Shown in pieces: positions 41,164-50,949 of a stretch of DNA of 64,000 nt (within the stretch, counting starts at the first letter, position 1; the number at the start of each line of letters is the position of its first letter). The notes below the pieces were generated by a model. It searched no databases. It worked only from the letters and a program-made list of their open reading frames with translations, and had not been told where the DNA came from. The DNA lies in assembly GCA_015272395.1 (NCBI GenBank), contig JACYLQ010000002.1:46150-110149 (forward strand), in the 5' to 3' direction. The position numbers and the translations under genes were made by a program. Source of the stretch: Calothrix sp. C42_A2020_038. Lineage in GTDB: Bacteria; Cyanobacteriota; Cyanobacteriia; Cyanobacteriales; Nostocaceae.

Positions 41164-42117
41164 TTACGATGCTTTGATTAAAGATTTAATCTGCTGTTTA
41201 AACGAACCGTACATATTTTGGAACACAGCCATCTGTTTTTGGCGCCGCTTTTTCGCAGCTTGTTCTGTATACCATTTCGACCAGATCGAGTTATCGAGGT
41301 ATTGATAGAATAATTCCTTTTGAGGGTGGCTACAGTTGTCGTGCCAAGGTTTCTCGCGCGTTGAGTAATGAATAATATATGGATTATTGAGTAAGTTATA
41401 GTACTCTTGCTGGCTAAATGGACTTTCTTGCCATGAGCCAAACCGAAATAGATATGGCATTTGGTTCCAACGTGGATCTATTTCTCCCCATTTCCCAGCC
41501 AAAATTGCGTTTAACCCGTCTTGGTCAAACCAGCGCACATACTGTTTATAGTCGTTTAGGTATTTAATTACTGCTAGACTTGTATTATCTTGGCGCCATT
41601 TTTTGAGATTAAATACTAGTACTCCTGAATTAAAATATTTACAGTCAGCAGGAATACCTAGTTCTTGATAGTTTACTAAACCACGTGGCGAAGAAACTAG
41701 CGGGGCGCCCATATCTTGGACTGCCAATAAATATTTGTCTCCAATTTCAGTGTGCCACAGTGTCTCGATATCGCTACGAACAATAACGTCACTATCGATA
41801 TAAATTGCTTTTTCAATATCACTGGGTAGCAATGCTGGAATTAGCAGTCGATAATATGCAGCTATTGTCACAGTAGATGAAATTTGCATGTTTTTGAACT
41901 GTGACCGTCGGGCTTTTATCCAGGTGATTTTGACTTGTTCGGATTTAAGATTCTGAATAATCCGTGTTTTGTTTACAGGACTAATTCCGCCATCAATTAC
42001 ATACAAAGATAAATTCTGTGGATTTTTCATGTTTGCAACAACCGAGCAAGTTGTTGCTGCCAACGGCATTGAGTAGTTATCATCCGCAGCGCATACCAAT
42101 ACTATAGAGTTATGCAT
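41164..42117 (-). CDS. GT8 family glycosyltransferase
   Basis: IVLVCAADDNYSMPLAATTCSVVAN...KAIYIDSDVIVRSDIETLW...CKYFNSGVLVFNLKKWR...FDQDGLNAILAGKW. Confidence 0.92.
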   Translation of the reverse strand: MHNSIVLVCAADDNYSMPLAATTCSVVANMKNPQNLSLYVIDGGISPVNKTRIIQNLKSEQVKITWIKARRSQFKNMQISSTVTIAAYYRLLIPALLPSDIEKAIYIDSDVIVRSDIETLWHTEIGDKYLLAVQDMGAPLVSSPRGLVNYQELGIPADCKYFNSGVLVFNLKKWRQDNTSLAVIKYLNDYKQYVRWFDQDGLNAILAGKWGEIDPRWNQMPYLFRFGSWQESPFSQQEYYNLLNNPYIIHYSTREKPWHDNCSHPQKELFYQYLDNSIWSKWYTEQAAKKRRQKQMAVFQNMYGSFKQQIKSLIKAS

Positions 42118-42291
42118 AGATTTTTAAATCTTGAAATTTTAGCTAATTTAATTTATACACTGTTAGGATAAACGCAAAAATCGCGCGATATCATGGGATA
42201 AATACGTAAAATAAATCAAAAATAATACTAGTATTTGTATTCAAATGACATTCTAATTTTGCTGTTGCTGATTTAATCTATGAAAAACCCT

Positions 42292-42321
42292 TGTAAAGAC
42301 GTAGTATTGTTACGTCTCTAA
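42292..42321. repeat. Dispersed palindrome tgtaaagacgtagtattgttacgtctcta
   Basis: Same family as 27554 and 49141 copies. Confidence 0.6.
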
Positions 42322-42482
42322 CTATACAAAAGTAAAAAGTTGAATTAGTAGTTGCACAAGAAGTTAGAACGTACCCAACCGCGCATATTGCCATTTCCAA
42401 AGTTTGCATGGAGTAGCTTCAGCCATTCCATGCATACAATGTTATGATTCAACAAGAGACATAAATTTGGTCAGCGAAAAGG

Positions 42483-45395
42483 TTAAGAAGGTTGTAAAAC
42501 TAAACCGCTCAATTTCGCTTGCAAGTCTTGCCAATGTACACCTTCCAAACTGGGTAAAATTACGTTTGCTTTTCCTACCCGTTCTTTGGGTCCAAGACCA
42601 ACAGCTAACATTCCTCCAGCTTGTGCAGCTTCAATACCTGCGGCTGCGTCCTCAACTACAATACATTCACTTGGTGAAAGCCCAAGCTCTTTAGCTGCAA
42701 ATAAAAATAAATCAGGCGCCGGTTTGGGTTGTTGAACGCTGTAGCCATCAGCGATAACGTCTATATATTCGCTAATTCCCAATTTCTCAACTACTGGACG
42801 GGCGTTTTTACTTGCTGAACCAATTGCGATTTTAATACCTGCACTACGTAGTTCTTCAAGCAGATTCAGCGCTCCAGGTAGTAAATCTTTGGGTGCAATG
42901 TTTTCGATGGATTCTACATAGTAACGATTTTTACGTTCCATCATTTCTTGAATTTGGTCTTCAGAATAGTGCCTGTTACCGATTATTTTGAGTAATGATT
43001 CACGCCTAGATACTCCGCGTAACTCTTCGTTCGCTTCACGGTTAAATGGCAATCCTTCTTCATCAGCAAGTTTTTGCCATCCCAAATAATGATACTCAGC
43101 AGTATCAGTTAGCACTCCATCAAGATCAAATATTACACCTTTTATTGTTGAATTGAGATTAGATTGTGATTCCATATTTATACCTTCATTTTTATCTTCT
43201 GCCTTCAAATCAAATTCGTGCCAGTCACCGCGCCAATATATTTTGAACTGTAAGCGTTTCCAAGCTTGAGGTAGGTGTGCTGTGGCGACAGGTCCTTCTT
43301 CAGTTAGCTTGATACCGCCAAAACCAAATACAACAGCTTGCCATACCCCACCTGCACTGGCGCCATGTATACCTTCATGGGCGTTACCTCGTACATCCTC
43401 GATATCAACCATTGCAGCGCGCATAAAATCTTCGTATGCGTCATCAGCAAGTCCTAAATCTGATGCTAAGATTGCGTGAATCGCTGGACCTAGCGAGGAA
43501 CCATAAGTAATATCGGTACGGGGTGCGTAATAATGCCAGTTTTTTTCTAAAACTTCTAGGGAGTAGGGAAACTCCTGTGATTCCCGCATCAAGTAAAGCA
43601 ACATCAATACATCGGGTTGCTTTAGTACCTGACGTTTATTAGCGCCTTCGATACCAAGAATTGACTGCATCGACTTTGTACGCGGTTCGTAGTCAGCAAG
43701 ATTAATATCTTCAAGTTTAAAAAATCCATCCGACTGTTCAATAAGTTTGGTGTTAGGGTCGTATGGAATCACAAGATTCGCTATGATATCTTGCCAACGT
43801 AGGCGCCGACTCAAGGTTATCTGTAATTTTTGTTCGAGTTCTTTGGCCTTGTCGGGATATTTTTCGCGCAACCAATCTTGAGTCGCGATGGCTTTTTCTA
43901 AATTCCACTGTACCATCCGGTTTGTAAAGGCATTATTATTTGCCAACTCATGATATTCATCGGCGCCTATTACACCACGAATTTCGTACTGTTCATATTT
44001 AGTGCTGTACTCAACGCGACTTCCCCAAAATACTGCGGTGTCAAGAATAATCTCCGCACCATAATCACGCATCCAATCATCATCACCAGTGACCAACCAG
44101 TAGTACCACACAGCATAGACCACATCGGCACTAATATGGATTTCACGGTCACGGCACCAGATACGAATATCATCGCCATAAGGGTCATTCGGTGGCAACC
44201 AACGCGGAGTAACTTCATCACCACTATCAGCGCTTTCCCACGAATACATTGCTCCTTTATACCCGTAGTGTATCGCTTTTCGTCGGGCGCCACCAATTGT
44301 ATGGTAACGGTACGAAAGCAAGTTGCGTGCGAGCTTTGGTTGTGTGTATATGAAAAACGGCAGGATAAAAATTTCCGTATCCCAAAATACATGCCCCCGA
44401 TAACCAAATCCCGATAAGGTTTTAGCAGCAATACTTACGCGGTCATCATTTTGAGGCGCCGCAATCATTAATTGGAATATGTTGTAGCGCACGGCAAGCG
44501 CTGCACGAACATCGCCTTCAATTGCAATATCGCTTTTATCCCAAACTTTCTCCCAGGCTGCAGAATGTTCTTTTAACAAAATTGGATATGCTGGTAAATC
44601 AGCTATTTGTTGCTGTGCCGATTCAACAGGGTTTTCTACATCTCTAGAGGTAAAAATTGTGACAAATTTATCAATGGTGACAGCTTGTCCAGAAGTCGCA
44701 TGGAACGAAGTTACTAAAGTTGGGTACCCTGGTGGATTTGTCACTATTACTGAAGCTTCGGCGCCACTAATAGTCATCCCCAAAGCCATACCCAAATTAA
44801 TACGCGAGTTGCGAGTGCGGAGATTTAACCACGCGGTTCGAGAAATTGTACCTTGGTCGATTAACTCCCAGTGATTAAATCCTTGGTTTTCAGGGTATCC
44901 GCTGATACTAGCTTGAACTTCAACTAAACCATCAAAATCAACTGGTTTAACTTGACAGCGCAGTCCCAATATATGTTCTGAAGCCAAACTTGCAAACCGC
45001 TCAAATTGCAGGTCTACAGTTTTTCCTCCTTGAGAACGCCACCGTACAAATCTACTCAATACACCACGTCGTAAATCGAGTTTTCGTTCATAACTGATAA
45101 CTTCACCTCGGTCTAAACGAAAACGCTCACCATCAATAATTATTAATAATGGCAACCAATCTGGACAATTTGCAAGTTCGGTGTAGACAATTGGCACATC
45201 ATCGAATACACCATGAAGTAAAGTCGCTGGTATCGCACGTGAATAACCTTCCTCAAATGTTCCGCGCGTGCCAAGATAACCGTTGCCTATTGTAAAAACA
45301 GTTTCAAGGTGGTGAATTTTATCTGGGTCAAATCGGGTTTCAATTAATGACCATTCAGTATAAATAAAATCTAGTGATAAATTTTTTACATCCAT
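42483..45395 (-). CDS. GH65 disaccharide phosphorylase fused to beta-phosphoglucomutase (HAD)
   Basis: GH65: TVFTIGNGYLGTRGTFEEGYS...HVFWDTEIFILPFFIYTQP...IRGVIGADEYHELANNNAFTNRM; C-terminal HAD: GVIFDLDGVLTDTAEYHYLGWQKLADEEG...IAIGSASKNA...VVEDAAAGIEAAQAGGM. Confidence 0.93.
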   Translation of the reverse strand: MDVKNLSLDFIYTEWSLIETRFDPDKIHHLETVFTIGNGYLGTRGTFEEGYSRAIPATLLHGVFDDVPIVYTELANCPDWLPLLIIIDGERFRLDRGEVISYERKLDLRRGVLSRFVRWRSQGGKTVDLQFERFASLASEHILGLRCQVKPVDFDGLVEVQASISGYPENQGFNHWELIDQGTISRTAWLNLRTRNSRINLGMALGMTISGAEASVIVTNPPGYPTLVTSFHATSGQAVTIDKFVTIFTSRDVENPVESAQQQIADLPAYPILLKEHSAAWEKVWDKSDIAIEGDVRAALAVRYNIFQLMIAAPQNDDRVSIAAKTLSGFGYRGHVFWDTEIFILPFFIYTQPKLARNLLSYRYHTIGGARRKAIHYGYKGAMYSWESADSGDEVTPRWLPPNDPYGDDIRIWCRDREIHISADVVYAVWYYWLVTGDDDWMRDYGAEIILDTAVFWGSRVEYSTKYEQYEIRGVIGADEYHELANNNAFTNRMVQWNLEKAIATQDWLREKYPDKAKELEQKLQITLSRRLRWQDIIANLVIPYDPNTKLIEQSDGFFKLEDINLADYEPRTKSMQSILGIEGANKRQVLKQPDVLMLLYLMRESQEFPYSLEVLEKNWHYYAPRTDITYGSSLGPAIHAILASDLGLADDAYEDFMRAAMVDIEDVRGNAHEGIHGASAGGVWQAVVFGFGGIKLTEEGPVATAHLPQAWKRLQFKIYWRGDWHEFDLKAEDKNEGINMESQSNLNSTIKGVIFDLDGVLTDTAEYHYLGWQKLADEEGLPFNREANEELRGVSRRESLLKIIGNRHYSEDQIQEMMERKNRYYVESIENIAPKDLLPGALNLLEELRSAGIKIAIGSASKNARPVVEKLGISEYIDVIADGYSVQQPKPAPDLFLFAAKELGLSPSECIVVEDAAAGIEAAQAGGMLAVGLGPKERVGKANVILPSLEGVHWQDLQAKLSGLVLQPS

Positions 45396-45420
45396 CGGCA
45401 GTCTTTCCTTAAATTATTTA

Positions 45421-45480
45421 GGAGTTAGGAGTTAGGAGTTGGGAGGTGCGGAGGCGCGGAGTTGGGAGTTGGGAGTTAGG
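45421..45480. repeat. Short tandem repeat (ggagtta/ggagttg heptamer-like)
   Basis: ggagttaggagttaggagttgggaggtgcggaggcgcggagttgggagttgggagttagg. Confidence 0.85.
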
Positions 45481-45544
45481 TTTTGAGGTCAATGATTAGA
45501 AAATTCAACTCAACTCATAACTCATAACTCACTACTCTTTGTCT

Positions 45545-47953
45545 CTACCTTTGCATATGCTGTTCCAGAATTTTTTCGGCTCTGGGTTTGAAGACTAGAT
45601 AGTATAAAGTTTCAAGGTAGCGCGCTCTGGCTTCGCGGTTTTCTGGGGTGACATAATCCCAGAAACGGTATATTTTGGAGATTAGTAGCAATTGTTTGCA
45701 GTGTAAGCTCCAGTTATATTTATTACGTACTCTTTCGATTACGCGCGTAGAAATTTCATGCCAGTATTGAGGATTAGCATCACATTCGTCAAGGAAATGC
45801 AATACTTTTTTCGCGGTTCCTTCGTAATCGGTAGGGTTAAGATGGAACTTGTCTCCATCTTCGATAATTTCGGAGGCGCCGCCAAATTGGGTAGCGAACG
45901 TAGGTAATCCAGAAATCATCGCTTCGAGTAACGTGCGTCCAAAGGCTTCAAATCGAGCAAAGTGAATAAAGATTCCTCGGCAATCTGCAATTGCCCGATA
46001 TGATTCGCCTAATTCCATACTCGACAGGCGAATTCCTAACCAGCGAATATGGCTGTGTAGCTCGTACTGGTTGATAATTTCGTGTAATCGCTCGATTTCG
46101 GCTGCCTCCTCGGGGTGAGTAGCTTGTTCTGGACTAAATTTGCTAGTCAGCAGTATTAAGTTGCAGCGCTCCTGAAGTTCTTTACTTTTACCAAAGCACT
46201 CCGCTAACCCAGTTAGATTTTTTGTTGAGTTAATCGGGGCAACTGCAAAAATTGGAATTTTCTTCGGGTTTTCTAAACGACCTATTATTTGGGGGTCTTC
46301 CCGTAAAAACATCAGTTCATGAATTTTGGCACGCGCTTCCCTGTCGCGATCTTCACTTTGATTATAAGGGAAGAAGATATTTTCGTTCACTCCAGGTGGT
46401 ACCATGTTGAATTTGGGATTGAATAAATCAATTCCATCGATAACATGGTACAATTGTGGCATTGTAAAACATTTGTACGATTCGTACTGTCCCATGCTAT
46501 CGGGAGTACCAACAATTTCCTGGTAAGACGAGCTAATAATGAAGTCTGCCGCGTTCATGCTAATCAAATCAGCAGTAAACTGGGCACTAAAATGGTATCT
46601 ATCTTCTAAATCTTGCCAGTATAAGTTACTAAACAGGTATTTGGGTTTTTCCAAAGAATGGGCTATGTTACAATGCGCTGCTTTTAGGCGCCTGGAGAGC
46701 AGAAAAGCAACTAAATTACCATCGCTATAGTTGCCAATTATTAAATTTGGGTTTCCCCTAAATTCTGCTACCAACTCGCGTTCGGCTTCTAAGGCAAAAG
46801 ATTCAAGGTAAGGCCAAATTTCAAACTTGGAAATCCAGTTTTGTGTAACTTGAGGATTGAAATCGGCAAATGGAACCCTTAATATCCACGCATTTTCTGT
46901 TCCTTGCAGTTTCTCTAACCTCAGATTACAAGCAGTTCCTTCGCAGTTAGGAATTAGCCGAGTTAGAATTATCACTTTCGGTTGGATTCCAAGTACATCA
47001 AGCCCAGCGAGCTTGACATCTTCGCGTAACTTAGCATCAATACTGCGTGCCTGCTCTAAAACGTACATGACTTGACCAGCAGTTTCTGGGCGCCCGACAA
47101 CACCCTCTTGACCAACCCATCCGTGAATTGATACCAAGACTACACGAAATATTGCCGGAACTCGCGTCACAAAAGCTTCTAAAATTGCAGGTTCTGGGTC
47201 ATCAATCAAACGGTTCAATAGTTCAAAGGTTTCTTTGACCCGACCTGCTGTGTTTCCCCAACCTGGCTCAAAACCAAGTGACTGCAAATCAAAGCGAAAC
47301 TTCTCAAATGGTTCTGTTGGAGAAAGTTCATTTAAGAACTGTAGTGCTTTTTTGATTGCCTCGACTAGTTCACTTCCAGAATGGATGCGGTCACTAATCA
47401 TTAGTGGAACTCCACTATGCTGTAACCGATGTAATGCTTTAAACAACTCTTCCAACCAACGTTCGGGATCGTTTTGAAGTTGTTTACTCAAGTAATGATT
47501 TAAAAAAGTTAGCCCCTGACCAATATTGCGAGGGTCATCAATCGTTGGAGAATTTTGGTAAAAAGGTTTAAGGTCTATCTCCAAAATTTGAGGCTGGTAA
47601 CGGTTGACCAAGCGGTCTCCCACATCCAATAAAGCTTTTGGAGTCATTTTTTCAAAGTGCGTCATATCAGCACCCAGGCGCCAAACTTCCTGGTTCGCTA
47701 TCCAAGGACGCAACATAAACCAAGTACTCTCCTCTTCTAAAATCATCTCGTGCGTAAGGTGAATCAAAGTACCTAATGCCGAAGAATGAAAAAAGTAGGC
47801 TGGTTTGTGAGAGCGCTGGCAATAGTCGGCAAACACCTGTAAAATCTCATTTCGCAGTAAGTACTGCTTGCCTGAAGCATTTAGCACCGAAATAAACTGA
47901 CGTAAAGCAGTTTTATCATCGATGTTCAAAACATTTTGAACCAGGTCATGCAT
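45545..47953 (-). CDS. Sucrose synthase
   Basis: 802 aa; DPEPAILEAFVTRVPAIFRVVLVSIHGWVGQEGVVGRPETAGQVMYVLEQARSID...NLIIGNYSDGNLVAFLLSRRLKAAHCNIAHSLEK...FEAFGRTLLEAMISGLPTFATQFGGASEII. Confidence 0.95.
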   Translation of the reverse strand: MHDLVQNVLNIDDKTALRQFISVLNASGKQYLLRNEILQVFADYCQRSHKPAYFFHSSALGTLIHLTHEMILEEESTWFMLRPWIANQEVWRLGADMTHFEKMTPKALLDVGDRLVNRYQPQILEIDLKPFYQNSPTIDDPRNIGQGLTFLNHYLSKQLQNDPERWLEELFKALHRLQHSGVPLMISDRIHSGSELVEAIKKALQFLNELSPTEPFEKFRFDLQSLGFEPGWGNTAGRVKETFELLNRLIDDPEPAILEAFVTRVPAIFRVVLVSIHGWVGQEGVVGRPETAGQVMYVLEQARSIDAKLREDVKLAGLDVLGIQPKVIILTRLIPNCEGTACNLRLEKLQGTENAWILRVPFADFNPQVTQNWISKFEIWPYLESFALEAERELVAEFRGNPNLIIGNYSDGNLVAFLLSRRLKAAHCNIAHSLEKPKYLFSNLYWQDLEDRYHFSAQFTADLISMNAADFIISSSYQEIVGTPDSMGQYESYKCFTMPQLYHVIDGIDLFNPKFNMVPPGVNENIFFPYNQSEDRDREARAKIHELMFLREDPQIIGRLENPKKIPIFAVAPINSTKNLTGLAECFGKSKELQERCNLILLTSKFSPEQATHPEEAAEIERLHEIINQYELHSHIRWLGIRLSSMELGESYRAIADCRGIFIHFARFEAFGRTLLEAMISGLPTFATQFGGASEIIEDGDKFHLNPTDYEGTAKKVLHFLDECDANPQYWHEISTRVIERVRNKYNWSLHCKQLLLISKIYRFWDYVTPENREARARYLETLYYLVFKPRAEKILEQHMQR

Positions 47954-48489
47954 AGTAATATCCTGAACTCTAGTTCGACTATCGATAGTACTTCATAGTC
48001 TTTAACATACTATGTTGTAGCCAAAATAGCCGATAAGGTGGAGAATATAGAACAATTGGAGTAAGGACTTACTTTTTATTGGTCATACTCATGAGTCGCA
48101 ACTTGGCGTGTGCAACCTAGCATTGTTAGCTAAAGCCCTACAATCACAATTTTTCTAATATTCATAACATTTACGTTAGCGTAAATTTTGCGGAAGGATT
48201 GATTTTTTACTCAATTTACTGGAGGTTTTTACTCATTAAGTAATACCTACAAATCAGCTATGCACCCGACGGCATCTTGTGACAACTTGATAACTGAAGT
48301 TTACTTCATCTCTACTTGTCTATGAAAATAGCGAGATATTTTATACATCGCTTAATTCAGTAAGCAATGATTACTATAGTGCATCAGCTATAAGCTCAAC
48401 AAGGTGAAGTTTAAAGAAATTTTAAGACTATAAGGTATTTACTTTCTGAAACTTCTGCAATAAACAAAAAACTTATTTAAGCAAAATAT

Positions 48490-48661
48490 ACTACTTTTGA
48501 TAGAGGTAGTGGTAATAGATGATGAAAATCTATTACCGATAGGTAACTATAATTTCTTGTGGGTCAGGCATTATTGCCTGACCAATAGAACAGGACTTCT
48601 ATGCCTGTTACACAAACCACCAAAATTAATGACATAGACCACTACTTTTGATAGATGTAGT
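48490..48661. other. Run of five hairpins; candidate structured non-coding RNA or repeat array
   Basis: actac..gtagt (48490-48510), ggtaatagat..atctattacc (48511-48537), ggtcaggca..tgcctgacc (48562-48583), aacagg..cctgtt (48589-48609), actac..gtagt (48641-48661). Confidence 0.45.
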
Positions 48662-48835
48662 AGTTGTGAAAATAATCATGGTATGGTACGCACGCTTGGC
48701 TTCAGTGCAAATAAGTTTTGTTAGTACGAAATATTTACTGTATTTCTTCTAAGCTCAATCGAAAAAAAGTTAAAAACTAAATGTAAAGTTTTGTAAAATT
48801 AAGCAACAATATACATAAAAATAAACTCTGTACGT

Positions 48836-49120
48836 ATGAGGAAAAGAAGAGTATCTGTTGCTGCCTTATCCCATAAAATCAGGGTGTTGATTATGGTATT
48901 AATTCGTGATGTAGTTCAACAAGTTCTGAAAACTGGTTATTTGACGCTCGCTGAAGAAAATCAGTTACGTGTACTTTTAAAGACTAAGTACGAGATAGAA
49001 GATTTGAACGCTTTTATGACTTTGCAAGAAGCAGCAATGGATGGTTTGATTAAACAAGAGTCGCGCGAATTGTGTATGGCTAAAGTGGGTAGAGATTGGG
49101 GTGGAATTTGGCGTTGCTGA
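48836..49120 (+). CDS. Small conserved-looking hypothetical protein
   Basis: ORF 94 aa; likely start at 48893 (MVLIRDVVQQVLKTGYLTLAEENQLRVLLKTKY...). Confidence 0.55.
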   Translation: MRKRRVSVAALSHKIRVLIMVLIRDVVQQVLKTGYLTLAEENQLRVLLKTKYEIEDLNAFMTLQEAAMDGLIKQESRELCMAKVGRDWGGIWRC

Positions 49121-49140
49121 TTGAATGTATAGAAAACGTT

Positions 49141-49169
49141 TGTAGAGACGTAGGGTTGCTACGTCTCTT
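49141..49169. repeat. Dispersed palindrome TGTAGAGACGTAGGGTTGCTACGTCTCTTGG
   Basis: GAGACGTA/TACGTCTC arms; same family as 27554 and 42292. Confidence 0.7.
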
Positions 49170-49254
49170 GGTAGCAAAACCTTAAACTTTGTCGTATGCT
49201 GCTGTCAGCCATTCTTGCATTGCTGGAAGCTGTAAGATGGCATCTGATTGACGC

Positions 49255-49277
49255 TCCCACCCCTTTAAGGGGTGGGA
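49255..49277. repeat. Right-end hairpin of the IS element TCCCACCCCTTTAAGGGGTGGGA
   Basis: 11-bp stem, 4 bp inside the TCAA end; expected 3' part of an omega/reRNA. Confidence 0.75.
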
Positions 49278-49285
49278 TTCTTGCT

Positions 49286-50464
49286 TCAACCAGTCAACTT
49301 GTCTAGAGGAGTTTCCCCACCTAGATAGAGGTTGTTCTGTCCACAAGCTTGAGATTCTGTGCGCCCCACAGTACTTTTAAGTCCTTTATTCAAAATACCA
49401 ATCGCCGCGTTATGGTCACGGTGCATCACTGTCCCGCAAGAATGACATTTATGAGTACGAGTAGACAACGATTTTTTAACCTGTGTCCCACAAACACAAC
49501 AATCTTGACTGGTGAAATGCGGTGCAACTGCTACTATCCAAGTATCAAAAACCTCGCCGTAGTAGTCCACCCAATCAGTGAACAATGACCATGATGCATC
49601 GCTAATAGATTTAGCTAAATGATGGTTTTTGATCAGATTTCGTATCTTCAAGTCCTCATAGACTACCAAATCGCTAGATTGGACGAGCGCTCTTGCTGTC
49701 TTAACAACAAAATCTTTACGCTGTCTACTTACCTTGAGGTGTTTTTTAGCCAATTTTTTAACCGATTTACGGCGATTAGATGAACCTTTTTTAGCTTTAG
49801 AAACCCTTCTTTGTTTACGCTTTAAAGATTTCTCGGACTTCCGCAAAAATTTAGGATTTTCTATTGTTCTGCCTTCAGAATCAGTATAGAAAAATTCAAG
49901 TCCTACATCAATTCCTATTTGCTTTCCGTTATGTTGATGTTGCTCTTTGCGTTCTGTATCAACACAAAATTGACAATAATAACCATCAGCACGTTTAACC
50001 ACCCTGACTCGTTTAATTTGATTTGTACTGTAAAAGCTTAAATCACGGGTTCCAATCAACTTAAGCTTCCCAATACTAAAACCATCAGTAAAAACAATGT
50101 ACTTTTTATCAGGAGATATTTTCCACCCTGAAGTTTTATATTCTACAGAATGCCCACGTTTTTTAAATCGCGGATAACCTTTTTTGCCTGGCTTCTTAGC
50201 TTTACAGTTGTCGTAAAAACGTTTTATTGCAGACCATGCTCTATCAGCAGATGCTTGACGCGCCATAGAATTGAGCTTATCAGCAAAATCAAATTCTTTG
50301 GCTAAAATAGCGCAAAGTTTTTGAAGGTCATTTTTACCGACATCTTTGTTATCCATCCAATGCCTTAGAGCTTTGTTACGGATAAACAAAGCAGTTCTAA
50401 TAGCTTCATCTATTAAATTGTACTGACTCTGCCTACCTTTTAACTTAGCTTCTAAGACTAACAT
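49286..50464 (-). CDS. tnpB: TnpB, RNA-guided transposon nuclease (RuvC-like)
   Basis: RuvC GIDVGL, VVYEDL, zinc ribbon CCVCG...CHSCG, HRDHNAAIGILNKG; all three acidic positions retained. Confidence 0.93.
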   Translation of the reverse strand: MLVLEAKLKGRQSQYNLIDEAIRTALFIRNKALRHWMDNKDVGKNDLQKLCAILAKEFDFADKLNSMARQASADRAWSAIKRFYDNCKAKKPGKKGYPRFKKRGHSVEYKTSGWKISPDKKYIVFTDGFSIGKLKLIGTRDLSFYSTNQIKRVRVVKRADGYYCQFCVDTERKEQHQHNGKQIGIDVGLEFFYTDSEGRTIENPKFLRKSEKSLKRKQRRVSKAKKGSSNRRKSVKKLAKKHLKVSRQRKDFVVKTARALVQSSDLVVYEDLKIRNLIKNHHLAKSISDASWSLFTDWVDYYGEVFDTWIVAVAPHFTSQDCCVCGTQVKKSLSTRTHKCHSCGTVMHRDHNAAIGILNKGLKSTVGRTESQACGQNNLYLGGETPLDKLTG

Positions 50465-50553
50465 CGCTACGACCTATTGACGACAAATCCAATATAGTAC
50501 AATATGGTTGATAGATGCAAGATATTGACCATATTTTTACAAAAACTTTATAT

Positions 50554-50949
50554 ATGCCAGGAAATTACAGACACAAAACATCATCTGTTACCCTAATTAA
50601 TTATCATTTCGTCTGGATACCGAAAAGACGCAAAAAAGTGTTAGTTGGAAATGTTGCTATCAGACTTGAAGAGTTGCTTTATGAAAAAACAAAGGAACTA
50701 GAATGTGAAATTCTAGCTCTTGAAATTATGGAAGACCATGTACATCTTTTTGTTAGCTGTCCTCCTACTTTAGCACCAGACCAAATCATGTTTAGATTAA
50801 AAGGTTATACATCTAGAGTCCTAAGACAGGAATTTCCACATTTACTAAAGCTACCTTCAATGTGGACAAGAAGTTATTTTTGCGGCACTGCTGGAGATGC
50901 ATCAAGTGAGACAATCAAAAAGTATATAGCTAATCAAAAAACTCGTTGA
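50554..50949 (+). CDS. tnpA: TnpA, Y1 HUH transposase
   Basis: YRHKTSSVTLINYHFVWIPKRRKKVL...EIMEDHVHLFVSCPPTLAPDQIMFRLKGYTSRVLRQEFP...SYFCGTAGDASSETIKKYIANQ. Confidence 0.92.
   Translation: MPGNYRHKTSSVTLINYHFVWIPKRRKKVLVGNVAIRLEELLYEKTKELECEILALEIMEDHVHLFVSCPPTLAPDQIMFRLKGYTSRVLRQEFPHLLKLPSMWTRSYFCGTAGDASSETIKKYIANQKTR

Noticed and set aside
42404-42694. 96-aa plus-strand ORF
   Set aside because: Mostly antisense to the HAD domain of the GH65-PGM fusion.
43950-44431. 153-155-aa ORFs on both strands inside the GH65 gene
   Set aside because: Fully embedded in a clearly conserved GH65 catalytic region; no recognisable domains of their own.
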